Below, piece by piece: positions 1 through 7,354 of a stretch of DNA of 22,982 nt. The notes beneath the pieces are model-generated. The model worked only from the letters and a program-made list of their open reading frames with translations, was not told the origin of the DNA and made no database searches. Positions within the stretch are counted from its first letter, which is position 1. Each line of letters starts with the position of its first letter. This stretch comes from a virus: IMG/VR virus record IMGVR_UViG_3300042332_002047, positions 1 through 22,982 of that record; one strand, 5' to 3'. A program made the translations under genes and the position numbers.

Positions 1-227
1 GTTTCGGGATGACACCAACCTTCCCGCTCCCATGGCCGCTCACTTACCGGAACTGGAGCAACCACTAGCGACAAGCCAAGCTGAAGCAAAGCGCGCGCTT
101 CGGCGGCGAGCGGATGAGACGTGACAGGTGGAAACGCAGGCAGCGGCTGAAGGTGGTCCAGCTCATCAGCCATGCGGGCGATGAGATCATCGCGGGAGGT
201 TTGATAGTTGACGGTTGAGATACTCAT
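1..227 (-). CDS. Hypothetical phage protein, N-terminal part (runs off left edge)
   Basis: An ATG at 227 opens a frame that stays open to the left edge, so the C-terminus is missing. The start shares ATGA with the TGA stop of the gene before it (224-226), which fixes it. About 75 residues are visible: MSISTVNYQTSRDDLIARMA, a leucine/alanine-rich middle, and RPWEREGWCHPE just before the edge. The RPWExxGWC motif recalls small hypothetical proteins I associate with cyanobacteria and their phages, usually followed by a Trp-rich tail; that is memory, not a search. No function can be assigned. It is the last visible member of the leftward gene run. Confidence 0.7.
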   Translation of the reverse strand, partial: MSISTVNYQTSRDDLIARMADELDHLQPLPAFPPVTSHPLAAEARALLQLGLSLVVAPVPVSERPWEREGWCHPE

Positions 228-508
228 AGCTGGGTCTTTTTGATCTGGGGCGCAGGCTGTGAAACAGCAGCCAAAACGGCTGCGGCGGATTCAGCGGTAG
301 CAAAGCGATGGTCGTCGAGCCATCCTTGGGTTCGGAACGATGGCATTGGCTCGTAGACCCATTCGCCATCAGTCGAAAGGCATTCCAGGTTGCCGAGCCA
401 CATATCCCCTTTGTGAACGGCCCACGAATCAGGGGACTGCCTGGTTCTACGAATCGTCACACCATTGCCGGCGGAGTAGGCCGCTGGCAATGGTGGTGAG
501 GTGCTCAC
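224..508 (-). CDS. Hypothetical small protein (94 aa)
   Basis: A GTG at 508 overlaps the stop of the 483-residue protein gene as GTGA, and the TGA at 224 overlaps the next start as ATGA, so translation of the three genes is probably coupled. The protein is Trp-rich in the middle (SWAVHKGDMWLGNLE, WVYEPMPSF) and ends in an Ala-rich helix followed by QIKKTQL. The pattern of short beta strands followed by one helix suggests a small globular protein. I do not recognise a family. Leaving out the gene would leave a 280-nt hole in an otherwise contiguous array. Confidence 0.75.
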   Translation of the reverse strand: MSTSPPLPAAYSAGNGVTIRRTRQSPDSWAVHKGDMWLGNLECLSTDGEWVYEPMPSFRTQGWLDDHRFATAESAAAVLAAVSQPAPQIKKTQL

Positions 509-1956
509 GGTTGCACTGCCCCAGCCTGGGGCGCTGGCAGCCCTAAAAGAAACTCCCTGATGGCGATCATCTCAGGGCAGCGATTGAGAGAATCAACGTA
601 GATACCAACCTCATCGTATATTCGATAATTGTGCCCATTAAGGCGCAGGTGGTCCTTGCATCCCTGTTCCGTGAATGCCACCATTAGGACTTTCCATCTA
701 GTGGTGTACCGGGCCACCGTTAAGCCGTGGGGCGGCTGGTCAGGGTCGGCATCCTCGGGGATGTCAACGGGGTTCCACTCATCGTCCATCCACACGGCCT
801 CATCGGAAGCGCTTAAATCAAGGCCGTAAATACGCTCCTTCCCGCGAACTTGGAAAATCGGATTTGCAGTGCAGCGGTTGTCTTGAGTTCGCATCTGGTG
901 GCCGATCTGGCGCAGCCGCTCGCTCACCACCACCGGCACCCCCCGCAATGTGGCCAGCTCGGCCTCCTGCTGCTGGAGCAGGGTGGCAAGCTCGGATTGC
1001 TTTGCTGCTAACGCCAAAGCCACATACCCCGTTTCAAGGCCAAATACTCCGCCTTGCAAAACGTAAGTTACACGTTTGGTCAACTCACGCCCAGTGTACT
1101 CGTTGTTTAACCACTCACGCAATCGCAGGTAGTGGCCTGACTTAAAGTCCCGGTCATTGAAGCGCACTTCAAAGTTTTTAGTACCGTCAAGTAAGGATTC
1201 AAAATAGCTACTCCACACCTTCAAATCGTGTGTGACGCTTTCCCTCGCTTCCATCCCCTCCCCCACCTCCGGCTCTGGCGGGGTGGGTGTGTTTGCCGCC
1301 ATAAGGTCCATAGCTGTCACGATCCGAGAGCGTTGCCAGGCCCGCTGGATAGCGTCTTCTGTTTGGTCCGCCAGTACACCACGTAAGCCCTGGATGGCAG
1401 CTTCCCACGTCAAGCCCGATCTCCCGGTCGGTTGGATGGCCTCCCCCACCTCCGGCGCTGGCGGGGTGGCGGGGCGGCACCACAACTCAACAGCTTTGGC
1501 TAGGTCCATCCGTCCGCCCTGGCCTTCGCTTGCTGCAACATGCTGAACCCTGGCGATCTCGTTGATGAGTTCGCGCCACCAAGCATCATTTGGAGGCGTC
1601 CCTGGCTCCGGCGCTGGCGGGGTGACTGGAGCGCCGTAGTCCAAACTTTCCTGGGCGCGGCGTACCATCTCAGCCACTGCGGCGCGTAGCCACCCTCGGT
1701 CGTCTGCCTGCTCAGACAAAGTGTCCGAGCCATATTTGTAAATCGACTTCAAAGCCCAGTAATACATTTGCTCAACACTTGGCCCCTCCCCCTCCGGCTC
1801 AGCCTCCAGGGCGGCTTCGGCTGCAGCAATGTCTGCGCCTCCGACAGAGCCAGGGTTGATAGGGTCTGGTTCTCCGTAGTGCTGCATAAGTGTTTGGGAG
1901 TAGTTGTAAGGGAGCAAGAAGCTTTCAAGAGAAGGGACGACGTGCAGCCGCCTCAC
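505..1956 (-). CDS. Multi-domain phage protein with DUF3850 (ASCH/PUA-like) domain
   Basis: 483 residues from a GTG at 1956 (GTGA overlap with the upstream gene). Three helical blocks (about residues 60-105, 124-163, 177-221) are separated by Pro/Glu linkers TPPAPEPG, TPPAPEVGE and TPPEPEVGE. Residues 243-315 match what I know of DUF3850, an ASCH-related fold: HDLKVWSSYFESLLDG, FEVRFNDRDF, LRLREW, YTGRE, VTYVLQGG, GLETGYV. A coiled coil follows (about 316-345, LATLLQQQEAELATLRG). The C-terminal domain (about 360-475: RCTANPIFQV, RIYGLD, FTEQGCKDHL, GIYVDSLNR) resembles a tail I recall from other phage hypotheticals. ASCH-like domains bind RNA or nucleotides, so an RNA-modification or nucleotide-sensing role is possible, but unproven. 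Confidence 0.85.
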   Translation of the reverse strand: MRRLHVVPSLESFLLPYNYSQTLMQHYGEPDPINPGSVGGADIAAAEAALEAEPEGEGPSVEQMYYWALKSIYKYGSDTLSEQADDRGWLRAAVAEMVRRAQESLDYGAPVTPPAPEPGTPPNDAWWRELINEIARVQHVAASEGQGGRMDLAKAVELWCRPATPPAPEVGEAIQPTGRSGLTWEAAIQGLRGVLADQTEDAIQRAWQRSRIVTAMDLMAANTPTPPEPEVGEGMEARESVTHDLKVWSSYFESLLDGTKNFEVRFNDRDFKSGHYLRLREWLNNEYTGRELTKRVTYVLQGGVFGLETGYVALALAAKQSELATLLQQQEAELATLRGVPVVVSERLRQIGHQMRTQDNRCTANPIFQVRGKERIYGLDLSASDEAVWMDDEWNPVDIPEDADPDQPPHGLTVARYTTRWKVLMVAFTEQGCKDHLRLNGHNYRIYDEVGIYVDSLNRCPEMIAIREFLLGLPAPQAGAVQP

Positions 1957-2282
1957 TCGGCCGCCTGCACGTCTGCGCCAGATCCTACACCTGTGTCAGC
2001 CTGATCGCTCATTGGCGAGTAACCGGACTGCCAAATGCGCCTGGCAGCGGCGTTGAGGGCGTCGCGACTGGCGAAGCCCATGGTCTTGGGGACCTGGATC
2101 AAGTCCTTCTTCAGGGGGAAGGCGCCCTGGAAATCGGCGTAGCGGGTGACCAGGCGGGCCAGGTCGACGACGTCTGTGTCGGTGGCGGTGTCCGCTGTGC
2201 AGGCGAGCAGGCGATTAACGATCGGCCGGTCGCGGCCTTCGAGGGGGTGAACCGACTGGTGGCCGTGAAACTCAAGGAGCAT
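1953..2282 (-). CDS. Hypothetical protein (109 aa)
   Basis: ATG at 2282; the stop at 1953 overlaps the GTG of the DUF3850 protein gene, suggesting coupling. The sequence has ordinary globular character: VVDLARLVTRYADFQGAFPL, then LIQVPKTMGFASRDALNAAARRIWQ, then a polar tail ending DVQAAE. The middle looks like a helix-rich DNA- or protein-binding unit but no named family is recognised. No Shine-Dalgarno sequence precedes it (CTGTCCACC before ATG). The 420 nt upstream hold no convincing leftward gene, so this may be the first gene of the leftward unit 2282 to 1. Confidence 0.65.
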   Translation of the reverse strand: MLLEFHGHQSVHPLEGRDRPIVNRLLACTADTATDTDVVDLARLVTRYADFQGAFPLKKDLIQVPKTMGFASRDALNAAARRIWQSGYSPMSDQADTGVGSGADVQAAE

Positions 2283-2526
2283 GGTGGACAGTTCGAGGAT
2301 TGGTGGCTAAAGCGCAGGCTTGATCCGAGGAGGCCGGCGCGGACCCCAGGGGCGGGACAAGCGGGAGCCAGGAGACCCTGGCCAGGGCACCGAAGCCAAA
2401 GCCGCTTGGTACGACTGGAAAGGCCGGGAGCCGTTCGGCGTGGCTAGGGAGCCGATGACGAGGTCTCTTCGCTGTGATCGGTTGGGCTGGAAGGGGACCG
2501 GGGGGCATGACGCACCTGGGGCATAG
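2283..2526. other. Gene-poor stretch, nothing recognised
   Basis: No frame on either strand here reads like a protein: the candidates are rich in Arg, Pro and Gly and start at TTG or lack context. It is very GC-rich, with short imperfect repeats such as GGAGCCAGGAGACCCTGGCCAGG around 2370. I see no tRNA, terminator or clear promoter. It probably serves as leader for the 2282-1 unit. Confidence 0.4.
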
Positions 2527-2687
2527 GTGCTTCCTTCTTGTCAGAAATGTTTTCCCCCTTTCCGCCAATGGGATGCGGATTTGGAGCGCACAGAGGCTAG
2601 CGGGTATTCAGGGCGCGTTCGGAAGGAGATGCGAACAGAGATGAAGCGTCCGCAGTGGAGTTTCTATTTCTGACAGAAAGGAAGCAC
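2527..2687. repeat. 161-bp segment bounded by 22-bp inverted repeats
   Basis: The left end (2527-2548) and the reverse complement of the right end (2666-2687) match at 20 of 22 bases; both share the outer block GTGCTTCCTT and the inner block GTCAGAAAT and differ only in the two bases between. The right copy also contains a perfect 13-bp palindrome, TTTCTG-A-CAGAAA (2667-2679). The 117 bp between encode nothing recognisable. There is no obvious target-site duplication outside the ends (TAG on the left, TCG on the right). It could be a small non-autonomous element, a paired operator that loops DNA, or part of a replication or recombination site. Confidence 0.7.
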
Positions 2688-2703
2688 TCGTAAGGCTCTT
2701 GCG

Positions 2704-2982
2704 TCAACCCCTTGAGACTGGTTCCCCCGCAGCCGGTTTAAGCGACAGGGGGTCGTCAATTCTCGCTGATCTCGTGAGTCTCGCCTGAGACTGATGCGAC
2801 TGACACGGAAGAAAGCCTTCCAGCGCAGCCAGTCTCAGCAGGAGCCTGAAATCAGCTGTCTCAGTGAGACTCAGCCAAGACGCTCGGGCTCGGCGGAAAG
2901 CAGCCGGAGAGATGCCCTCCTCTCGGACCGGCTCGCTTTTTGGGTGGCGGCCGTCGCGGTCCGAGTTGCGCCTCTTGCTCAT
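2704..2982 (-). CDS. Possible small basic protein after VapE (92 aa)
   Basis: An ATG at 2982 overlaps the primase-helicase stop as ATGA, the pattern used throughout this array. The product begins MSKRRNSDRDGRHPKSEPVREE and continues with a helical, Arg/Leu-rich stretch (AFRRARASWLSLTETADFRLLLRLAALEG). The basic N-terminus would suit a DNA-binding protein. Against it, the frame overlaps the GTCTCA/TGAGAC cluster at 2712-2870, its C-terminus is low in complexity, and I recognise no family. Treat it as a candidate; the stretch may instead be non-coding regulatory DNA. Confidence 0.35.
   Translation of the reverse strand: MSKRRNSDRDGRHPKSEPVREEGISPAAFRRARASWLSLTETADFRLLLRLAALEGFLPCQSHQSQARLTRSARIDDPLSLKPAAGEPVSRG
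2712..2870. promoter_or_regulatory. Cluster of GTCTCA/TGAGAC half-sites
   Basis: Six copies of the half-site or a one-base variant lie in 159 bp: TGAGAC at 2713, GTCTCG/TGAGAC paired at 2778-2791 (arms AGTCTC and GAGACT), GTCTCA at 2832, and GTCTCA-G-TGAGAC at 2858-2870. The same palindrome, with a 2-bp centre, overlaps the nuclease promoter at 7355-7370. The cluster starts at the 3' end of the primase-helicase gene, so it could be operators for a regulator or iteron-like sites of an origin. Confidence 0.55.
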
Positions 2983-5363
2983 GACTGCCCCCTTGCCGGC
3001 TCCAGCCAGACCCGGGTCAACTTGGCCATGATCAGGACCCGCTTAGATTCCCAGCCCAGCCGCTTCAGCTCGTCGCTGACCGCGGTCCGCATGTGGGCAA
3101 ACTTGGTCACCTCGATGCCCATCTGCTGCATCACCTCATTGAGCAGGACGTAGCGGCGGCCCCTGATCAGCCCGGTGGTGTGAGTGCTTAAGACCCGGGC
3201 GACCAAGGGGGCAATGCCGCTGTCGGCAGTGAATCCATCGATGTAGCCGTTCACTTGGGCCAACTCGTGAGACGAGAAGGTCCAAGGCTCGCCCGCGAGG
3301 TAGGCCGTGTAGGCGGCTGCCCAGATCGAGTCGCGGTCCCGCTGCAGCCGGTCGAGGTCAATGATCTTCACTCGCGGGTCTTCGGGGCTGGGCACTCGGC
3401 CGTGGATGATGACCGGCAGAAAGCGCCGGTTCCCAGTGGGGTCCACCAGAAAGTCGCGGGTGTTAGTGGCGCCGGCCATCACAAAAGACCGGGGGTAGTG
3501 AACCTCGTTCTGGTACTTCTTGGCGGAATAGTCGACTGGGGTCGAAATCAAGTTCTTGAGCTCCTCAACGTACCTGCGCTGGAAGTAGCGCTCGACCTCG
3601 TCAAGAACAACGATCCAGCCGGCATGAAGCATGTGCGGCTTCTCTTTGAGCAGTCCAATCCCCTGTTGCACCGTGGCTGACCAGGAGGGACCGCAGTGCT
3701 GGGGCGGAACCAGATAGCGCAGAAAGGCGCTCTTGCCGAGATTCTGGGCGCCAACGAAGATCGGTATCCAGGGCATGTCACACCCCGGCTGCATGGCGCG
3801 GGCCACGGCCCCGATCAGGAAGCGCCGCAGGATTTCGTCGGCCACTGCGCGGCCGTTGATGGCCAGTGAATCGCTGTCCTCAACCTCAATGCCCAAGAGC
3901 TGGGTGGCCAGGCGGTCGAAGTAGGGGCAAGGAGCGTGGCCAGAGAGGCAGCCCTCCAGGTAGCCCTTGACTGGGTTGTAGCGATTCTCGTAGGCAACCA
4001 CCTGGATCAAGTCGTTGACAAGCGTTTTGGGAAAGACGTCGCCGGTGCCGCGGCTGAGCCTGACGTAAGTGGTGCTGGAGTCCGGCAGCTGCTGAGGCTT
4101 CTCCTTGGGACCGAACTCGTCCTGGTCGGTGACGACGTTGCGGCGCAAGCTGGGGTAGAGGTTGCGCAGCCGGACCATGATCGTTTCGATCGGGTCGTTT
4201 TTGACCTTCTTGGGACGACCAGGGGCCCGCTTGGGACGACCAGGGGCCCGTTTGTCGGGCGCTCCTTGGCCGCTGGCCCCGTCGCCGCCTGTGGGTTTTT
4301 CGGGTGGGTCTCCCTGGAAGGCCTCCTCTTCGTAGCCGGCAGAAAGCGTTACGACCTTCGCCCAGGGGGACTCGGGGTCGAACATCGAGGGCTGCGGAGT
4401 GCTCGGGATCGAAATGGCTGGATCGCCCATGAAGTCCTCTGCGTCGTAGCCGGCGTAGGTGTCGGAGTGACCCTTGAAGCCATGGCCTTCGCTAGAGCGC
4501 AGTTCATCGGGCAGGCTGTCGCGCCAGCTGGGGTCTTGCTCGGAAGCCAGGAAAAACAGGGTGCCCAGGGAACTTCCCTTGAGCCCGCGGAACCAGCGCT
4601 CGGAGGACTGGCGCTTGTTCTTCTGGGATCCGTGGTGCCCTCTACTGGCCCAATCAGACCAGGCCGGAAAGACAGTGTCACCGCCGGCGCGGGCGGCTGC
4701 TGAGATTCGGACGAACTTGTCGCGTTCGCCGTCGCAAGTGGGATTGAGCACCTGCTCGAGAACGTGGACGGCACGCAGGATCGAAAGCTCGTCGACCTCG
4801 GAGGCGGCATCGCGACAGGCAATGCGCTGCTGCTCGAGGAAAGCCTCGGCGTCAAGGATGATTTGCCCGTCAAGAGCAGCGTCTGGTGCCTCGATCAGGC
4901 GGATAGCCTTGGTGTTGCCATAGAAAATGTGGGTCGGGTCGGTGCAGCTGCGGTCGCCGCCCAGGGCGTTGGTGAGGATCGTGACGATCGCCTTGCAGAG
5001 TTCGCCGCTGTGGATGGTTTCAGGCAAGCGAAACAGAACGCGGAAGCGGTGTTTGCCGGCCTCTGGTTCATGCGACGGAGTGGTGTAGGCGAAGCAGGCG
5101 CAGGCAGCCAGGGGGTGTTGAGCGAACTCTTCGGCGGTCAGCCCATAGTCGACATCGATGGCCACTAGGGACGTGGACTCAAAGGCCGCTGCCGTGCGGT
5201 GGTGGGATGTCATCGCGGCGGCAATGAAGGCGCCTCCAGTAGTGATGTGGTCAATCAAACCCTGGAGGTCGGGCCCTCGCCGCTGCCAGCCATAACCAAA
5301 GCGAGGCTCCCAAAGTGGTTTGTTATGGATGTCGGGGTGAGCGGACCAGAGGATCGGCGTCAA
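2979..5363 (-). CDS. Primase-helicase, VapE family (AEP-like N-terminus, SF3-like ATPase C-terminus)
   Basis: 794 residues. The N-terminal part looks like an archaeo-eukaryotic primase/polymerase: hydrophobic-D-x-D motif at IDVD (69-72), KHRFRVLF with the motif-II His at 105, and DRSCTD around 137-142. A linker holds two AT-hook-like GRPK units (about 372-385). The C-terminal part is a VapE-type ATPase: Walker A GAQNLGKS (about 537-545), Walker B WIVVLDEVE (about 583-590), then sensor-like ATNTRDFL and TGNRRFLPVI. Such proteins start replication of phages, plasmids and satellites by opening and priming DNA. TTG at 5363 is the only plausible start: no in-frame ATG or GTG lies between it and the upstream stop, and the N-terminal residues already read as conserved family sequence. 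Confidence 0.92.
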   Translation of the reverse strand: MTPILWSAHPDIHNKPLWEPRFGYGWQRRGPDLQGLIDHITTGGAFIAAAMTSHHRTAAAFESTSLVAIDVDYGLTAEEFAQHPLAACACFAYTTPSHEPEAGKHRFRVLFRLPETIHSGELCKAIVTILTNALGGDRSCTDPTHIFYGNTKAIRLIEAPDAALDGQIILDAEAFLEQQRIACRDAASEVDELSILRAVHVLEQVLNPTCDGERDKFVRISAAARAGGDTVFPAWSDWASRGHHGSQKNKRQSSERWFRGLKGSSLGTLFFLASEQDPSWRDSLPDELRSSEGHGFKGHSDTYAGYDAEDFMGDPAISIPSTPQPSMFDPESPWAKVVTLSAGYEEEAFQGDPPEKPTGGDGASGQGAPDKRAPGRPKRAPGRPKKVKNDPIETIMVRLRNLYPSLRRNVVTDQDEFGPKEKPQQLPDSSTTYVRLSRGTGDVFPKTLVNDLIQVVAYENRYNPVKGYLEGCLSGHAPCPYFDRLATQLLGIEVEDSDSLAINGRAVADEILRRFLIGAVARAMQPGCDMPWIPIFVGAQNLGKSAFLRYLVPPQHCGPSWSATVQQGIGLLKEKPHMLHAGWIVVLDEVERYFQRRYVEELKNLISTPVDYSAKKYQNEVHYPRSFVMAGATNTRDFLVDPTGNRRFLPVIIHGRVPSPEDPRVKIIDLDRLQRDRDSIWAAAYTAYLAGEPWTFSSHELAQVNGYIDGFTADSGIAPLVARVLSTHTTGLIRGRRYVLLNEVMQQMGIEVTKFAHMRTAVSDELKRLGWESKRVLIMAKLTRVWLEPARGQS
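4209..4250. repeat. Two exact 21-bp tandem repeats inside vapE-like gene
   Basis: The units 4209-4229 and 4230-4250 are identical and in frame, each coding for seven residues (RAPGRPK in the protein). They double a GRPK core that resembles an AT-hook, in the linker between the primase and ATPase parts. Slippage could change the copy number without breaking the frame. Confidence 0.85.
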
Positions 5364-5563
5364 GGCGGCAGTGCAGGAATGCAGTTTCGAGTCTGCATGG
5401 GCCGGTCCGTTCTTGTCAATACTGCGTCAAGAGTGCGTCAATCCTTGCGACGACTGCGACCCGCCCTGATTCGCCTGGGTGCTCAGCAGCGCAAAACTGC
5501 TCTGCAGTGGCAGAATGGGCACAGAACCCATCCAGGGCTCCGGCTCGGGAGCAGGCAGTTGCA
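5364..5563. promoter_or_regulatory. Divergent intergenic region with TGCGTCAA direct repeats
   Basis: This gap separates the leftward primase-helicase gene from the rightward PAS gene, so it must carry control for one or both. TGCGTCAA occurs at 5423-5430 and 5434-5441, spaced 11 bp, about one DNA turn. A related GTCAAT lies at 5414-5419 on the same face. The same octamer also lies on the plus strand at 2700-2707, beyond the other end of the primase gene. I see no confident -35/-10 pair. Confidence 0.5.
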
Positions 5564-6202
5564 ATGGATCCAGTCCTGTTGGCCCTGCTGTTGGAGCGAC
5601 TTGCTTGGGCTGGCGGGGCGACGGCGGTGGGGTACGGCTTCTTAAAGGCGAACAGCTGGACCTGGCCCCTGCTGCGGGGGGCCGCCTCCTGGGCCCGGAA
5701 GCGTTTGCCGGGCCGGGAGACGCAGCGAAAGCTGGACCTGGTTTTGGGACAGCTGTATCCCAATGGCGGCGGCTCGTTGTTTGATCTGACCAAACGAAAC
5801 GAACAATGCTTGGCCCGGATCCGCTGGCACTTGGCGATCGTCGAGGCGCAGGCTCACGCCATGCGTGACGGGGCTGGGGTCTTGTCTTACACGACCAACG
5901 CTGAAGGCGTCCACGTCCAATCCAGTCGGCCCCTGCTGGAACTGGTGGGCATGACAGCTGAAGATGCAGCCGGGCTGGGCTGGAAGAACTGCATCGCTCC
6001 AGAGGACCTGGCTCATTACACCGAGGACTGGGGGTCGGCCGTGCAGGACAAGCGAGATTTCCCTGGTTACCGCTTGAGACTGCGGAACGTGCGCAGTGGC
6101 CAGCTGATTCCGGTGCGGGTGATGGCCGACGCGGTGCGGGTAGACGGAGCCGTGGTTGGATGGATGGGGCGTATCGACACGCTTGAGGAGCAGGAATCAT
6201 GA
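5564..6202 (+). CDS. Membrane-anchored PAS-domain protein
   Basis: 212 residues from an ATG at 5564, with GGGAG 12 nt upstream. Residues 1-26 (MDPVLLALLLERLAWAGGAT...) look like a membrane segment or signal anchor, followed by a basic stretch (WARKRLPGRETQRK). Residues about 100-208 read as a PAS fold: VLSYTTNAEGVHVQSS, LLELVGMTAED, APEDLAHYTEDW, then the C-terminal strands PVRVMADAVRVDGAVVGWMG. There is no kinase, cyclase or other output domain, so any signal must pass to a partner. The next gene overlaps it by ATGA and codes for a small membrane protein. I recall similar PAS/membrane pairs in other phage genomes, often near lysis genes; their role is unknown to me. Confidence 0.85.
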   Translation: MDPVLLALLLERLAWAGGATAVGYGFLKANSWTWPLLRGAASWARKRLPGRETQRKLDLVLGQLYPNGGGSLFDLTKRNEQCLARIRWHLAIVEAQAHAMRDGAGVLSYTTNAEGVHVQSSRPLLELVGMTAEDAAGLGWKNCIAPEDLAHYTEDWGSAVQDKRDFPGYRLRLRNVRSGQLIPVRVMADAVRVDGAVVGWMGRIDTLEEQES

Positions 6203-6534
6203 AGGCTCCAGCACCGGTTTTCACGCTGACGGGATTGCTGACTGCGCTCGGGCTGGTCTACATCTTGGACTGCCGGGTCAGCGGAACTAAATTCGATGGC
6301 GGCTGCTACATGCAAGGAGTCAGCTTGTTCACCGGGGCTGGCGGGTTCGCTCTGGGGTATGTGACACCAAACCCGGCGATCGACGCGCGCCGGCGCAAGG
6401 AGATTCTCGAAGACGTGTACCGGATGCCGCCGGCGGGGTCACCGCCTCCAGATCCCGGTGACGTTCTGCCGCTGACGCCGCCGGGTGAGGTGCCCGGGAA
6501 CCTGTGGCCGGCGCGGGCCGACCAGCGCCTCTAG
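6199..6534 (+). CDS. Small membrane protein following the PAS gene
   Basis: 111 residues. ATG at 6199 overlaps the PAS stop as ATGA, and GGAG lies 8 nt upstream (6187-6190), one of few clear Shine-Dalgarno sequences here. Two hydrophobic segments are visible, FTLTGLLTALGLVYIL (about 8-23) and GVSLFTGAGGFALGYV (about 40-55), linked by DCRVSGTKFDGGC with two cysteines. The rest is a Pro-rich soluble tail. Two membrane spans and the neighbouring PAS protein make a holin-like or membrane-partner role possible, but no lysis enzyme is visible nearby. The last four bases, CTAG at 6531-6534, are shared tail-to-tail with the nuclease gene. Confidence 0.8.
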   Translation: MKAPAPVFTLTGLLTALGLVYILDCRVSGTKFDGGCYMQGVSLFTGAGGFALGYVTPNPAIDARRRKEILEDVYRMPPAGSPPPDPGDVLPLTPPGEVPGNLWPARADQRL

Positions 6535-7349
6535 GCCGCCACCAGCTCCTTCCGCTTGGCGGCCGGCAGGGCCAGCAACTCCTCGAGGGTGAGCCCGGCG
6601 CTTGCGGCTGCAGTCTCCTGGGCGACTAGGTCGTAGTAGGCCCGAACTTTCTGGAGCCATTTGACCTCGAACTTCTTGAGCTCGGGCCCACAGATCTGGA
6701 AACGTTGCGTGATCAGGGGCGTGGAAGTGAGGATCTCGACTCGGTTTATGGTGACCCCCAGGGTCTCTTTGATCGCAATCTTGTAGGCCGCCAGCTGGGT
6801 GGCGCATTTGAGGTACTTCATCCACCCCCCGAACGACCCCCCGGCAGCGAGGATCTCGTCGTCGTCCTGCTTGGGAAAGAACCGGCAGTAGGGGTTGCTG
6901 GAAGTCTTGAAGTCGACCAGGAAGTGCGCCCCGTTACGCAAGGCAATCAGGTCAGGAACGCCGGCGTAGCGGTACTGGAGGGAGTGCACCATGGCGATAC
7001 CGCTCTTGGCGTCGATCAGGTGCCTGTGCTGGGGGAGTAAGGGGACCTCACTCCAAATGAAGCTGTCATAGGAGTCGAGATGAGCCGCCAGTCCGTCCCA
7101 GTAGCAGCGGATCTCAGCTGGGACTGAAACAACGCGCCCGCGAATGTAGTCCTCGCAGGCTTTATGGACGGCCGTGCCGCGATCGGCCGCGGCTTCCCGC
7201 CCGCCCGGGTTCTTCTCCAGCCAGTTGTTCAGGGCCTTCTTGCTGGCCGGCGAAGCAGTCGCCCCGAGGACAGTGGTCACTGAAGGGACGTAGACCCCAG
7301 GAGCCACCTGATAGTGCCGCCGGCCATTGATCTCAAGGCGAAGCGACAC
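6531..7349 (-). CDS. PD-(D/E)XK nuclease, RecB/Cas4-like
   Basis: 272 residues from a GTG at 7349. The core motifs of a RecB-family nuclease are in order: RGTAVHKACEDYIRG with His62, Glu101 in WSEVPLL, GVPDLIA with Asp133, LVDFKTS with Asp146-x-Lys148, and QLAAYKIA with Gln185 and Tyr189. The last is the Q-x3-Y motif usual in RecB/Cas4-type enzymes. Such nucleases resect DNA ends in phage recombination and replication, and some degrade host DNA. No Cys cluster for an iron-sulfur centre is seen, unlike true Cas4. It has its own promoter and operator just upstream and is cut off from the genes to its right by a terminator. Confidence 0.85.
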   Translation of the reverse strand: MSLRLEINGRRHYQVAPGVYVPSVTTVLGATASPASKKALNNWLEKNPGGREAAADRGTAVHKACEDYIRGRVVSVPAEIRCYWDGLAAHLDSYDSFIWSEVPLLPQHRHLIDAKSGIAMVHSLQYRYAGVPDLIALRNGAHFLVDFKTSSNPYCRFFPKQDDDEILAAGGSFGGWMKYLKCATQLAAYKIAIKETLGVTINRVEILTSTPLITQRFQICGPELKKFEVKWLQKVRAYYDLVAQETAAASAGLTLEELLALPAAKRKELVAA

Positions 7350-7354
7350 GAAAG

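Noticed and set aside
2272-2568. Leftward open frame of 98 codons in the gene-poor stretch
   Set aside because: Composition is Pro/Arg/Ala-rich without a hydrophobic pattern and it runs through one of the inverted repeats.
3936-4703. Rightward open frame of 255 codons
   Set aside because: Antisense to the VapE-type gene, with no start context and no protein-like pattern.
6531-7349. Identifying the nuclease as Cas4
   Set aside because: The four-Cys iron-sulfur ligands of Cas4 are missing and no CRISPR genes are near; a general RecB-like phage nuclease fits better.
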